DNA of 64,000 nucleotides from Tretioscincus oriximinensis. Lineage: Eukaryota > Chordata > Lepidosauria > Squamata > Gymnophthalmidae. The stretch lies in the NCBI GenBank assembly GCA_022410635.1, contig JAJVDF010001185.1, positions 219,170 through 283,169 of the forward strand. Reading direction: 5' to 3'. Positions 23,283 to 35,100 of the stretch are shown here, piece after piece. Each line of letters begins with the position of its first letter. Position 1 is the first letter of the stretch. The position numbers were made by a program, and so were the translations under genes. The notes beneath the pieces are model-generated. The model searched no databases. It had not been told where the DNA came from and was given only the letters and a program-made list of their open reading frames with translations.

Positions 23283-23620
23283 TTGGTGTTCAAAACATTT
23301 TATTTAAATTCTTATACAAACAAAAATCATACATATTAAAATTAAAATGTTCCAAATAATTTTCCTCTTTTTTTTTCCTCCCTTGTTGCATCTTAAATTA
23401 CTCACAAAATACTATGGCAGTTGGGATTTACACATAGAAAATTACTTAACCTTAATTTTATAACTTCATTCCCCAATCTGCCGTATATATAATTTTCACT
23501 AACAACTATTTTTGTTTACACTCTCTCAATTCCTGTATATTATTTATTTACTTATTTATATTATTTCTTTATATTATATAGGTTATTTATCTTACATTGG
23601 AAATATCAGAAGTTGTCCAT
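23283..23620 (-). mobile_element. Possible L1 3' UTR remnant
   Basis: On the minus strand an AT-rich stretch ends AAATAAAATGTTTTGAACACC followed by A-rich and GAAA-repeat sequence, as at the 3' end of a LINE copy (AATAAA then tail). No coding part is present, so the family is uncertain. The (CTTT)n at 23,258-23,283 would be its tail. Confidence 0.35.
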
Positions 23621-23700
23621 GCAGTGCTATCTTTCCACCGCCCTACTAGAATGGTTTGAGCACATGATATTATATTGTCAGTTACTTCCCTCACTTCCAA

Positions 23701-23840
23701 CGGCTGGTCTTAAGTTGCCATTATAGTAGTGTGAATTAATAAGAACTGCAGCCACACTACTATAACATCAACTTAAGGCCAACCGGAACATCGGATTTCC
23801 ATCTTCAAGCTGGTCTTAAATTGCCATCATTGTAGTGTGG
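23701..23840. repeat. Fold-back repeat with a third arm
   Basis: Arm 1 (23,701-23,733: CTGGTCTTAAGTTGCC, TATAGTAGTGTG) pairs with arm 2 (23,753-23,786: CACACTACTATA, AACTTAAGGCC). A third, direct copy of arm 1 follows at 23,808-23,840 (CTGGTCTTAAATTGCC, TGTAGTGTGG). Likely two overlapping hairpin MITE copies or a partial duplication. Confidence 0.6.
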
Positions 23841-25319
23841 ATGCAATTTTTATTAATGCATTTTTACCTTGCAATTAAAGCATTGCTCATCATTGGCTAG
23901 CTTGGATATGGAGGGGGAGAAGAAGCATACAAAAACATGGATCAATCCATTCCTGTTCTTCTCCTTACGATATGTATAATATATAACCCCTTAATAACTG
24001 TAGGAGTTCCTCTATCTTGAGAGATTCGATGTAATTCTTGCACAACTTTAACTTATCTCTTAATGTATATTAAAAAGATACAGAGGCAGAAGAAAGTCTG
24101 GCATCCCAAGTTTTACACAGACATTCTGATTAGCACAAGCCTGTTTTCAGTGGCTATTTGCAAACTAGAATTAGTTGGATACTGTTGTGGTATATTTGAT
24201 CTTCACTTGACAGCTTCTTGAATTCCATGTTCTGATTTACTGTGGCTCACAAAACCAGTTTGAGAAGAACTGACAAAGCTCTTAACTGATTCATCATGTG
24301 TCAGAATTTTATCTGGTAGTCTTCTGGTTCAATTCCACACTCCTACATGAAACCAACTGGGTAACTCTGGGCTGGTTACCATTCTTTGGAAACCTCTCAA
24401 ACCCATCTGTGTCATTCCATTCACCTTATTCCACTAGTCCACTTCCTAAGGTGCTTGTTATCATGAAAAGAACATATGTAAGCTACTCTGAATCCCTCAG
24501 GGGTTGAAAAAAGTATGGTATTGAAACTAACTTCCTCCTCCTCTTTCCATTTCATATCTGCTGCAATTGCTGTGATATTCAGCTTATTTTTTTTATTAAC
24601 TTCAGTAGTGGAGAGAACGTCAGTTCCAAATGAAGTGATTGTTTTTACACACCTATAGAGCTATGATGATCTTTGCCTCAGACACCTCTAGCTTGCCACA
24701 GACGAAGAGTGATTTGTATTCTTCACTTGTTCAAAAAGTCTAAGTGTGCTGTAGACCTGACTTGCAATAATTATCCATGTTGGCCTTGCTGATTTATCAG
24801 TGAAGTTATAATAAAAAAGGCAATTAAAGAAATTCAATTCTCCTGCTCCATTCTATATGCTAATTGACTGTATGCTTATATCCCTTCAGACTGCTTATTC
24901 TGTGCCTTCAGTTTCCTCCAATAAGCCCATTCTTTTTCTTGTCTCCTCTACCTCTTCTAGTCTCTAGATCATTCCAGCTCAAAGGCTCCAACTGCTGTTA
25001 ATGATTTTCTGTTTCCTTATTCCTCACAAGAGGAGGTCATTTATTTTTGGCATGATCAAAACCACCAACAGCCATGATTGCATGTTTTGAAAGATGAACG
25101 AATTACTTGCAACAATGCCTCTTAACATTTTCATTCCTCTTACACTATTTTCAAGATTACAATGATTATGTTATTTATTCATTCATCCATTCCTCATATT
25201 TATATCCCTTTCCCCCCTTTTAAAAACTAGAGGTGCTTTCAACATTTGATGTTGCCTCCAGGATGGAGCAACAGGAAGTATTCCTGAAATACCATTTACA
25301 GGGAGTCGAAAACAGGTGC
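23841..25319. other. Unique AT-rich DNA
   Basis: About 1.5 kb. No gene or repeat recognised. Confidence 0.5.
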
Positions 25320-25436
25320 ATATTTTGTTCAAACTGCCCAATATGCAATTGTGGGGACTCTGCTTGAGACAGAATGCTGGCCTAGATGGGCTCTGGCCCA
25401 AGTCAGCAGGGCTTCCCTTATGTTCTTATGTAACAT
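25320..25436 (+). mobile_element. CR1 LINE 3' end fragment
   Basis: GACAGAATGCTGGCCTAGAT, GGGCTCTGGCCCAAGTCAGC, then CCCTTATGTTCTTATG: the same 3' end as the CR1 at 6.6 kb. Strongly 5' truncated. Confidence 0.75.
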
Positions 25437-25591
25437 GCTCACAAATCCAACTGCAAATTCCCTCCCTCTCAATCTCTATGAAGATGATGCAGTAACACGT
25501 TAATGTGTTTTGCAGCACCAAAAATGAGCTAGAATCCAAAACAATAGAGCTGTTTATGTTGTTCAGATAAGTATCCACCAGTTATCATACC

Positions 25592-26122
25592 CAGTGCTTT
25601 TTTTCTAGAAAAAAAGGTGACGGTACTCACCATAAAACTTGTACTACAGTAGTGCCCACAATTTTAACATATCCTCTGATTTCCGGTAGCAGAAAAAATC
25701 ATATACAGTCTGGGACATGAAAACACATACCGCTCCCCAGGGCTTTTTTTCTGGCGTTCAGGTTGGATGGAAGTTTCCACCCCCGAAGCCTCACCCTGTG
25801 GCGCCGCCCTGCTCCCTCTCTGCCAGGTCAGGCTAACAAGGACGGGCAGGGGGAACCCACCTTGCTGCGCACCCCCGCCTATCCGGTTTGTGATGGGACC
25901 GTCCAGGTGTTCAGAACAGTTGTGATGACAGTTCACATTGGCACAAGCGGCGCGCATCCAATATGCGAGAGGGGCCTGCCCTGATGCCTAGATGAAGCAG
26001 GACTGTGCATGCGCAGCCTTTTAGGACTCTGGGTCTGTCTGTGGAGGAAAAAATTTGACATCGGCCTAAATAAAAGGTGCCGGTACTGCGTACCGTTGCG
26101 TACTGCCAGAAAAAAAGCCCTG
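25592..26122. mobile_element. hAT-type non-autonomous element, composite
   Basis: Begins CAGTGCTTTTTTTCTAG and ends AGAAAAAAAGCCCTG. ATCATACC occurs on both sides (25,584-25,591 and 26,123-26,130), an exact 8-bp hAT target duplication. A second left-type terminus, CAGGGCTTTTTTTCTGGC, lies inside at 25,738 and matches the right end even better. The part from 25,738 on is GC- and CpG-rich, unlike the first 145 bp. No transposase frame is present. The element is therefore either two related copies combined or an element with a doubled left end. Confidence 0.8.
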
Positions 26123-26130
26123 ATCATACC

Positions 26131-28529
26131 CTTGTCCTATTCTTATTGAACTATGAAGACAGCACTAGAAAGTATGATAAAGACTCAGCTTCAATCAGAA
26201 ATACCTCCATGAGAGTTGTCTGTATGCAAGATAGAAAATGAAACAGTTAATCAGAAAGTAGGTATATTTGCTTTCCTAACTCTGGACAATACTTGCACAG
26301 TAACACCATTAATGAGAGATTATTCTAAGAAGAAGAAATTAGGATGACAGTTTTTCCAGCTCAGTTGCTGCAGTGACTTTTTCTCCTGTCCAGAATGCTA
26401 TGGCATCACACCTATTAATTTTACTGTGGCATTTCACAAGTAGACACTACTTCACACAGAAGTCAACACTGCCAGGAACACCAAAGCTTTGCACTGACAT
26501 AAGTAGGAACAGACAGTGACAGTGACAAGGTTATAATGGTCATGGTTTTTATATAGTCCATGCTACTAAAATTATTCCCCAATGAAGTTCTCATTGCAAA
26601 ATCCATGCAAAAGCAGTTTTTATTTCCTCAGGGTCATTGTCACATATTCACTGTAACAAAAACGAGCCCCCAAATCTTAGTTGTTTTCCTTTCTAAACAA
26701 ATTTCTAATCCCCAAAATGTCCCAAAAAGGGAAACAAATGTGAAAGCCCTCTTCCTTTGTCTCAAATACAGTTTTACATTAGTATAAATACGTGTACACA
26801 TGTTTGTATGCAAACATCCACTTTATTTAAGGAAAAATGGATCCACTGATTCAAGTACAAATCTCCATAGAATAAAGTCAAGTAAACCCCCAACAGACAA
26901 AACACATAACATCCTACTGATTGCCCCTTAAAAAGAAAAAGATAAATTATTAAAAGGTAGAGCCAATTTGTTTTTTCTTAAACAAAATCTTATGCAGGCT
27001 TGCAGTCTTTTGACTGTACACTCTTTGCTTAAGTTGAGAACACTTTATTTCTGCATTTATGCATAGCAATAGATTTTCCTTATGCTCAAAATTCAGACTA
27101 ACCTTGCTCAAAGAGAAGTGACAATGATTGTATCAAGATGTTACATAGTGATTCCAGTTGCTTTGGATATTAAGGAATAAAGTAAATCTTCAAAATATTG
27201 AAATAAATACATAATGGTCCCATTCTCACTCGGGGGGGGGGGGGAATGGGAGTTAAAATAGTGTCACCCTGCACTGGTCCTTTTCTGTTTAATCTAGATG
27301 GAAAACTGAGTGGTTTGAGAGGACTTCCCCAAAAGAAATAAAGTAAATGCAAAGAAACACAATTCATGTTTACTCAGCACTGACTTTGGTTCCAGTACAA
27401 CAGAACCCATTGAAACCAGGCAGTGTTTGTGAGGGCTAGGAAGGGACAGGGCAGAATCAGAACAGTGCTGTGCAGTAGGCATTCTAAGCGTATAAGTGGC
27501 AAAAGAGAAATAACAGCAGAAAGTGTGTAGCATGTTATTTCTCTTTCAGTATCACATCACTTCTGTTCCAAAGTATGGACGTTTATACTGTGAATCGACA
27601 GCTTTATAACTGGAGAATAGAGATGTGCAAATTTAGTTCACGTTCAACAATGTCCTTTCTTTGTGCCATGACAATGTAATATGGATATGGCTGCAAATGT
27701 TTCCAAGAGCTCCAGCCCTGCATCGTACTCTTCAATGAGACAGCCAGCTTTTTTCCTCTGCTGAATTTACACAGAATCCCCACACATAATGACTGTGATT
27801 ACAAAAGCCCTAGTAATCTATAAAATCTCAGGTGAATTTAAATGACAAGTTTTCCTTGTTCATTCCCCCACCCAGTAACCATAGACAAATTCTTAAGAAA
27901 GAGAAAAGTTTCTTCTCATATGTGAAGGAATGCTATGCCATTTCTAGTGTGATATTTAGAAATAATACTACAAAATATTAATCTGAATGCACCCATAGAT
28001 ATAATCTGCAAATTGGATTGTTCAGATATGAGTTGGTCTCTCCCTCTTTTCTAGGATTGTAAAAGTTAATTAGAGAGAGGGTGGGAATACCAATGTGCAA
28101 TGCTATCATCTCTGTGATACTTTTGAAATGCTACTTTTACTATGGGTCAACACAATCTCATTTAATCTTCAGCAACATCTATATTTCCATCAATGTGATT
28201 AACATCTCTCTTTATCCTCTGTTCTGAAGAAATTTGCAATGCTTTGCAAAGCTTTGTGCATATGCTTATGCCTGCTTGGTTTAAAAAATAGTGTTAGCCC
28301 TAGCTAACTGGTTCTGTGTCTCCCTTTGAGGAGAATGATATATCAACAGGGCTAACAGAAAACAAACAAGCGAAAGCAGGACAAGGGTTCTACAGCTATA
28401 ATTGTAATATGGATGCAATTTTAGCAAAGATAAATGTATAATGTTGGCTGAACCGGCTGAATTTCCCCTTCTTTGACATATAGTTTGAAGATGCAGCATC
28501 CCATCCTGTTTTTTTTTCTGGCAACACTA
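26131..28529. other. Unique DNA with a G13 tract
   Basis: About 2.4 kb without recognisable genes or repeats. A run of 13 G lies at about 27,231-27,243. Confidence 0.5.
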
Positions 28530-28531
28530 TA

Positions 28532-28743
28532 CAGGGTGCTTCAAAAAATGTATACACACTTTGAACTTCCATACGATGTACAGAATCAGTGGTGACTCGT
28601 ACTCATTTGTTATTTACGTTTTATTTACATTGGACTTTTAAGCTTTCTAATTTCCTGAAATTTAACTTTGTAGAACAGTAGAATAGTAAATAAATTTTCT
28701 ATGGAAGTTCACAGTGTGTATTAATTTTTTTTGAAGCACCCTG
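28532..28743. mobile_element. Tc1/mariner-type MITE
   Basis: 212 bp starting CAGGGTGCTTCAAAAAA and ending TTTTTTTGAAGCACCCTG, with further inverted pairing (TGAACTTCCATA against TATGGAAGTTCA). TA lies on each side (28,530-28,531 and 28,744-28,745), the duplication used by Tc1/mariner transposases. No coding capacity. Confidence 0.85.
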
Positions 28744-29172
28744 TATATTAATGCATATCTAGGGAGTTGATGCGTATCAACTCACCATCCAAAAGAATGA
28801 CTGCGAAAATTTGTGGCCATTAGTCAGTATTGTTCTTTCCTTACAAGTTATCTCAAGTCACTTAGGCCTGATACACACTTGGCATTATTCTGTTCCAGAA
28901 AGTGGGCTAAGAGGCCTGCTATCTACATGATATTCTAGGTTAGTGCTACTGGACTAGCACCAAGGAACCCATTGTGAGAAGCTAATCCTTGTCTTATTTA
29001 GCCATCAATCTGTCTATAAGGCAGAATTGCTTGCCTACTTCTTTATCTGCCTCCTGAGTGACATTTTTGCTGTTCTATTTGCTTTATAAGCTTTCTAATC
29101 TTGCCCTTATCTTTGCCCTTCATCTCATGACTTTGAAATACTGATATGTTCAATGGTGAGCCATTCAAGGAA

Positions 29173-29708
29173 CAAAGCAACCAAATCCCAAAAGGGGAGA
29201 ATATAGCGAACGACGAACAGAACAGTCTCCCAAACAAAGGTGAGAACCAAAAACAACAACAGAAACAGTCAAGTATGAGTAGTAATAAAAATATAAAGTA
29301 TAAAATATATTCAGTTATATAAAATATAAACAATGGCCATATACAAAAGCCAATTAATCAATGCATAAAAACTAATCAATATAAATGGAGTAAAAAGTCC
29401 ACAAGGGGGATAATAAAATAGTCCAAATATAGATTGGAGGGACGAATGGTCCGGTAGTATAGTAAAACGGCTCCGTAGTCTGCCAAACGCGTTTCGACAC
29501 ACAGGTCTTCCTCAGTGGCTTGTACGGACAAATTACTTGATACCATTAAACATACAGTTGGTAACAAGAGGCAGATTGGAGAGTATATGTGTACCTCCTA
29601 CATTAGTACCTCTTGAAACAATAAACTTGTGGAAGTCATAGTCATACTTGACTGTTTCTGTTGTTGTTTTTGGTTCTCACCTTTGTTTGGGAGACTGTTC
29701 TGTTCGTC
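29173..29708 (-). mobile_element. Penelope-like insertion with 67-bp inverted flanks
   Basis: A 536-bp insertion between two exact 15-bp copies of GAGCCATTCAAGGAA (29,158-29,172 and 29,709-29,723). Its right end (29,642-29,708) is repeated inverted at the left (29,212-29,278), 67 bp with almost no mismatch. In the middle, on the minus strand, is a hammerhead motif with CGAAACGCG, a string I associate with Penelope-type and similar retroelements. Penelope copies often carry an inverted terminal fragment and variable-length target duplications. No RT frame is present. Confidence 0.65.
29482..29519 (-). ncRNA. Hammerhead ribozyme-like motif (29.5-kb element)
   Basis: On the minus strand GCCA/TGGC form the outer stem, enclosing CTGAGGA (core CUGANGA), a short helix II with GAC/GTC arms, GAAA, and a minimal stem III (CGCG). 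All invariant core bases are present. Confidence 0.55.
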
Positions 29709-29723
29709 GAGCCATTCAAGGAA

Positions 29724-31624
29724 AGCATAGCCAATCACAGTGTGTTTTAAGAAGTGACCCTGTTGTGGATTCACCAGTTCAATTATTAAATAAAACAAAA
29801 TGAAAGCCTTTCGCTACCTTCAGAAGTGGGAAATATTGTACCACACGCAGAAGCAATAGTTCACTACATTAAAAGATTTTAGCACCTGTTAAAAGCACAG
29901 CTATGTATCTAGGAATTCCATAGTTAGCTTCCCTGTGGTTTATTGATACTTCTCTCTGGGATTAAATACTTTTCAAATACTTTGCAGCTCTAGACTTTTA
30001 ATACTCAATTATTCATATACAGTAGAAGAAAAATTATTAGCCCTGATGAAGACATTCAGAAGTGTCAAAGAACCATCTTTGTAATGACTAGTTTTTGTGT
30101 GTGGAAAATACAGAGCAAAGAACAGAATGCCCTAGCTCTTTCATCTGGTGGAGCCTTCAAATATCAGCTGAATCACCTGCTATGCCCACAGAGGACAACA
30201 TCAAAATTTATCTAACTCCATAATCCAAGTGTTGCAATCCCACACTACATCCAGTTGGCAGGACTGATGCTTTTGACAACTGACAGTGATCTGTGATGGA
30301 CCATTGCACAAGGAAGATCAGCTATGTTCAGCTAGGCAACCTGCACCCTGTGAAGTTCTGATTTATGATTAGAACAGAAATCTCTTGGCATTTCATAAGA
30401 CGAAAGGCAATTCACTTCACTTTCAAAACATACAGTTGTGTATTCTTTTATCACATTTCAGTATTTTTCCAAGTATGAAAGTGATGGCTGGAAACTGAAT
30501 GTAATAGGCACTCTTTTTAGAAGTCTGATGACAAATCACTTTGACAGACCCAGTCCCCATCCATATGTTGACTTCATTCCTCTACACAACACTTTGAGTC
30601 ATATTAACATTTGCTTCCTGTTCTTTTATTTTTTCTATTAATATTGAGTATCTAGCTACCTGTTCATTTAATTAAAGAGATTGCTGGCAAGAATCTACCT
30701 TTACATACCTGAAGAGAAAACCAAGGCAAGTTTCAGCTGAGTAGCTGTGGTTTGAAGACAGCAATTTATGGACTAATGTAAGCAGGAACTCGCTTCAAGA
30801 AAGCACTGAAACTGTCAATTTCCAGCTGAGAGATTTTCCTCTTGTTAATATTTTGCCACCACAAATTATATGCGTTTAGTATTGTTGTTAAATTTTGCCA
30901 CCTGACAAATAGTGTTAAGACAACCAATTTACATCCAAGCACTTCCTGAGAGAAGAATTATTGAAATCTTGACATTTTGTGTCTATGGGTCTGCAAAACA
31001 CCAGCTTTGGAGAACAGCTCATTATTTTCAGAAGAGATGGCACCCTGTGTTTGAGAAACTATATTATCTAGGGGGTTTGTCAACTGCATGACACTTTTCA
31101 GAGCTGAGAAGAGGGGGAAAATCCTTTATGCATTCTTACATATAAAATTATTTCAGCCTCTAAAAAAGTGAATCAGCTCAGCAGAGCAGAACAGTCAGAA
31201 TAACATTGCTGCCAAGTTTTGTTGAGAGTTGGCACCATAGGCTTACCAGCCAAATATTTTTTGAAGAAAATGAAGAAAAAAATCAGTGATTCAGTATATT
31301 CTGAGAAAGGAGGTTTCTATACATTTTCATGCAGGGACTGTTAAAAAAGAATGAAAATAGATTGCTAGTCAGATTGTGCCAGTAATTAGATATCATCTAA
31401 CAGAAGAGAGTTAAATTATTTTAGCCAGCCAATTATTGAATGCCATTAAAAGTGTTCAGATTAGTTACAAGAATCAGCTTTTGTTTCTGTTAAGTAAAAT
31501 GAAATTATTCACTACTAAAGTTTTCCTGGTTTAAACATGGTTCCAGAATAACCAGATGGGTAACATTTTCTCTACATACAGCCATTATCAAGTGTTATAA
31601 TTCAGGAAACTATGATAAACTGTG
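29724..31624. other. Unique DNA
   Basis: About 1.9 kb, no gene or repeat recognised. The part at 31.1-31.5 kb is rich in ATTA/TAAT-type strings and could be conserved non-coding DNA. That is only an impression. Confidence 0.4.
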
Positions 31625-31690
31625 GAATTAAGACCACTGCCTTGGGAACAGTGGGCTCGAGTGTGCTCCCTAAGGCAGTGGGCTTAATTC
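31625..31690. repeat. Hairpin inverted repeat
   Basis: 22-bp arms (GAATTAAGACCACTGCCTTG against its reverse complement ending GGGCTTAATTC) with two mismatches and a loop of about 22 bases. It directly precedes the polypyrimidine tract. Confidence 0.7.
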
Positions 31691-32262
31691 TTCTTCTGCT
31701 TTTTATCTTTTCTTCTTTTTATCTTCTTTTTCTTGTTGTTTTTTTCTTTTTTCCTTTTCTTCTTTTTTCCCCTTTTTTCTTCTTTTCTTTTCTTCTTTTC
31801 TTCTTTTCTTCTTCTTTCTTCTTTCTTCTTCTTCTTCTTCTCTTCTTCCTACCTTCCTACCGACCTCCTTCCTACCTAATTACCTCCCTACCATTGTACC
31901 TTCCCTCCCTCCCTTCTCCCTTCATCCCTCCATCCCCAACCCGTCCTTGTTTTCTGCCTCCCTCTCTTCCTCTCTCTCTATGCCTCCCTTCCTCTAGGGC
32001 CTCACCTTACTTCTGCTGTTTTCTGCTCTAATGTCTTCTTCTTTTCTTCTTCTTTTCTCCCCCTCCCTCTTCTTTTCACCACATCTGCATCCTACTTTCC
32101 CCTCTCCTCTCCCTCCTCCCCTCCCCATTCCTCTCCCCTCTCTTCTTTCTCTCCCTAACCCCTCCCTTCCTCTTCTCCTCTCTGCCCCCTCCACTTCCCC
32201 TCTGTTCCTCCTCAAAACTCTCCTCTTCTTTCTTCTCCTCCCTCCTTCTCCCCCCCCCAATC
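31691..32262. repeat. 570-bp polypyrimidine tract
   Basis: Plus strand almost only C and T: first TTC/TTTTC, then CCTT/CCTAC, then CTCC-rich, with rare A and G. Translations here are low-complexity (Phe/Leu/Ser/Pro on plus, Arg/Glu/Gly on minus) and are not genes. Long homopurine/homopyrimidine DNA can form triplex (H-DNA). Confidence 0.9.
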
Positions 32263-32982
32263 AGTCCTATCTCTTCCAGGCGAGGGATGTCTGCAGGGTC
32301 CATCTGCAAGGGGAACTTGAATGATCAGGGTAGGGGAGGAGTAGGCTCGATCCCTGGGCTCCATTACTGGGATTACCCAAAGGTTTTGGGGTGTCTGTCA
32401 GTAATGGAGCCCACAGCCTCAGGACTACTTTGGGAAGGAAGGGGGAGGCAAGGGCAGGCAGCAANGGTGACATGGCTGCCATGATCGATTCCATCACCTG
32501 TCCTTGCCTCCCTCTCCATCCAAGAAAGGCAGAGGCAGGGGTTGGGTGAATGTTAGGGAGGAGGCAGGAACAGGGTTTTGCCTGACAGGGGCCTTTGGCC
32601 CCTGCTGGCAACCCAATCAGCAGGTGCTTACCCTTAATCAGTGCTGTCGCCATTTTGGGTGGCAGCAGTTACAACACTCGACATCCTTGCCTGGGATTGG
32701 GTGAAGCTTTGTCTAAAGGTGCTGGCCTTTCACAATCCACTTTAGCTGGCAGGAGGGCTATATAGCCCTGCCATGACTGTGCACATGGGCCAACTCATTT
32801 GGGTTTTATATTATAGGATGGTAATGCCACTATTTCAAGTGCCCACTCGGGGCCTATTGTGTAATTTTTTTTAAAAAAAAATCTTGCTAGGGCTCAAACT
32901 TTTGGGGCTTATACCCTGTTAACAACTGTTTTATACTTTGAAGTTGTGTTTCTACTTGCTTTTCCATACATTTTTTTTCATG
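32263..32982. other. Moderately GC-rich unique DNA
   Basis: No gene recognised. GGGCTCCATTACTGGGATTA and, inverted 40 bp later, GTAATGGAGCCC form a short palindrome near 32,358-32,412. One N at 32,465. Confidence 0.45.
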
Positions 32983-33074
32983 AAGAAAAGAAGAAGAAAG
33001 AAGAAAGAAGAAAGAAGAAAGAAGAAAAAGAAGAAGAAGAAGAAGAAGAAGAAGAAGAAGAAGAAGAAGAAGAA
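32983..33074. repeat. (GAA)n array, SINE tail
   Basis: About 90 bp of AAGAAG/GAA repeats, purer towards the SINE. On the minus strand this is the (TTC)n tail of the adjoining SINE, expanded in length. Confidence 0.9.
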
Positions 33075-33363
33075 CTTGGTTCTTATAGCCCGCTTTTCCT
33101 CACCTTTTCAAAGGGACTCAAAGCGGCTTACAAGGATATATTTTGCCCGAAGGCTCACATTCTATCTTCCCCACCAGGCTATGGTGGTTCCCATGTATCT
33201 ATTTGCAGTCAGTTGCAATTTCTTGCAATTCATGCATTCGAATAGCTGGGTTGGCTAGAGCTACAGGCTAGTGGAAGGTGCTCACCCCTCCCCACTTCCA
33301 ACACAGGGCTTCGAAACCCGATCTCCCAGGCGAGACACGAATTCCTAAGCAACTGAGCTATGC
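33075..33363 (-). mobile_element. tRNA-derived SINE (copy 1)
   Basis: Minus-strand SINE. The tRNA-like head has a Pol III A box (AGCTCAGTTGCTTAGGAAT) and a B box (GGTTTCGAAGCCC). The body has AGCCTGTAGCTCTAGCCAAC and CCTTGTAAGCCGCTTTGAG. The 3' end, GCGGGCTATAAGAACC, leads into the (TTC)n tail. CCGCTTTGAGTCC-type ends are common to squamate SINEs. Three copies lie in this window. Confidence 0.8.
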
Positions 33364-34992
33364 TTATTATAAAAGTTTGGATGACCAGCAGCTTTACTAA
33401 GCTGGCAGTAGAAAGAATTTCATCATTTTGATGTGTCTTTTGGCCCCTGCTTTTGGTCCTATCCTGGAATTGATGTTGCTTCCTGTTATGTCCAGGAAAT
33501 GATGCCACTTCCGATCCCCACCCAAGAAGTGAGGTCACAGAAAAAACTCCACTTTGCATGTGAGGTTAAGACCTAGATGCCCTGAAAACTCCCAAGGGAT
33601 GGCGGTACTTTGTTTGCACCAGGTCCATACATGGTCATTAACTTTCTTGCAAGTTGAATCTGTGCTGCATTTGTTTCACCAGGTTATGTAAACTGAAATA
33701 TTTGGGGATTTAGGACCAATTATCCAAATCATTGACATACCTGAGAAAACAACTGTTGAACTGTTATATAGGCTTATTATGAAAACCCTATTATGTGTGA
33801 ACAATTTTGGCAAGGAACTCCGAGGGTGAGCAGCAAAAGAATCTTATATTGACAGCAAACTATCTAATAGCATTTTATAAGAAGGACTACTGTACTTCCT
33901 CTTGATAACCAGCAAACTTGTATGTCACTTGATTGGAAAATGTAACTTGTGAGGAGCTGACAGAATGACAAAACATAGAATATTTTGTAAAGGTATGAAT
34001 GAGACACATTAAATCTGATAAACCAGATTATCAGGAAATTCTGAGATAAACAATGCCATGTGGATGCAGCCTGAATTTTTCACATTCTTTCCTCTTTTGC
34101 TGTCTTGCAGATCTACCTGTTGTGCTTGCAGATCTACCCGTTGGTTCACTGCCTAGTCCTATTTTGGATACCTATGTATACTGTGACTGATATACTGCCT
34201 GTATTTTCCCAAATAGAGCTGAGAACAACCTTTAAAGCTATCAAAGGCAATTTGCTTGGCTTCAATGTTAGTTTCAGATCTAGTGCTCCAATCCTTCAGG
34301 GACCATGAAACACTGTCCTCATATATCACATTTTTCTTAAATTTAATTTGGAAAATATCTAAATTTATGAACATTAGTATTTAAGGTAATTCATATGCAT
34401 ACATTTGAAAACAGGAAGATACATATCATCAGTATGGTAGATACTGCAAGGATGTTTCACAAGGACAAATACGCTTTATTTGGCCTTCATTTAGAATGTG
34501 AAATATTTCGGCCCTCTCTGAACAATTTTAAAACATTCTGCTTTGCCATTGTGTTTTTCTTCACTTAAAAGGAATTGCCGGAGTGGCTGATGCATCTGCA
34601 AATTTATGGTACTTTAAACCTCATGGCTTTTCATGGCATTGACTAATTTGCTTTAAATTACACACCTGGTTGACTGCCATTTGTGAGCATAATACTCAGC
34701 AAGCATCCCACTTGAATAGGTGAAGTGATTCTGGAGTGCTATTTAGATGGAGGAGATGGCCATAAGGAATAATTGTGCTAAAATTGCTTCTTTCCTAATT
34801 GTTCCTCTAAAGTTCATTCGCCTTACTCTCTTAAAATAAAATATACATTTTATTTGATTTTTATGTCTTTATATAAAGATTTATGTTCAGTCACTCATTC
34901 ATTTTGGCACAGGGAAATTCCATACAAGACTAATAGGATTCTGATACAGCTGACTAAAGAGGTGGTTAAACTTCTAACTTCTCAAAACTTTG
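33364..34992. other. Unique DNA
   Basis: No recognised features except a 21-bp tandem duplication at about 34,107-34,149 (CTTGCAGATCTACC twice). The block around 34,500-34,700 looks like ordinary single-copy sequence. Confidence 0.45.
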
Positions 34993-35100
34993 CAGGCAGG
35001 AGGATTTGAGCTATTTAAGGGAACTATGTTTTAGTAGCAATTCTTGAGAATATTTCTTGCCTTGGCTTAGTTGCAAAAGATGTCACATCAAGAAGAATCA
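34993..35100 (+). repeat. Unassigned dispersed repeat, copy 1
   Basis: Shares GAGGATTTGAGCTATTT, CTATGTTTTA, AATTCTTGAGAA and TTTCTTGCCTTGGC with 35,953-36,060, at roughly 80% identity. Family unknown. Confidence 0.5.

Noticed and set aside
31612..32324. Long frames on both strands over the polypyrimidine tract
   Set aside because: Low-complexity translation of simple sequence (Phe/Leu/Pro on one strand, Arg/Glu on the other).
33300..33365. tRNA gene
   Set aside because: The A and B boxes belong to the head of a SINE that continues into a 290-bp body and TTC tail. The same head occurs at 41.2 and 53.4 kb.
34500..34700. Possible conserved non-coding element
   Set aside because: Looks single-copy and lacks low-complexity sequence, but conservation cannot be judged from one genome.
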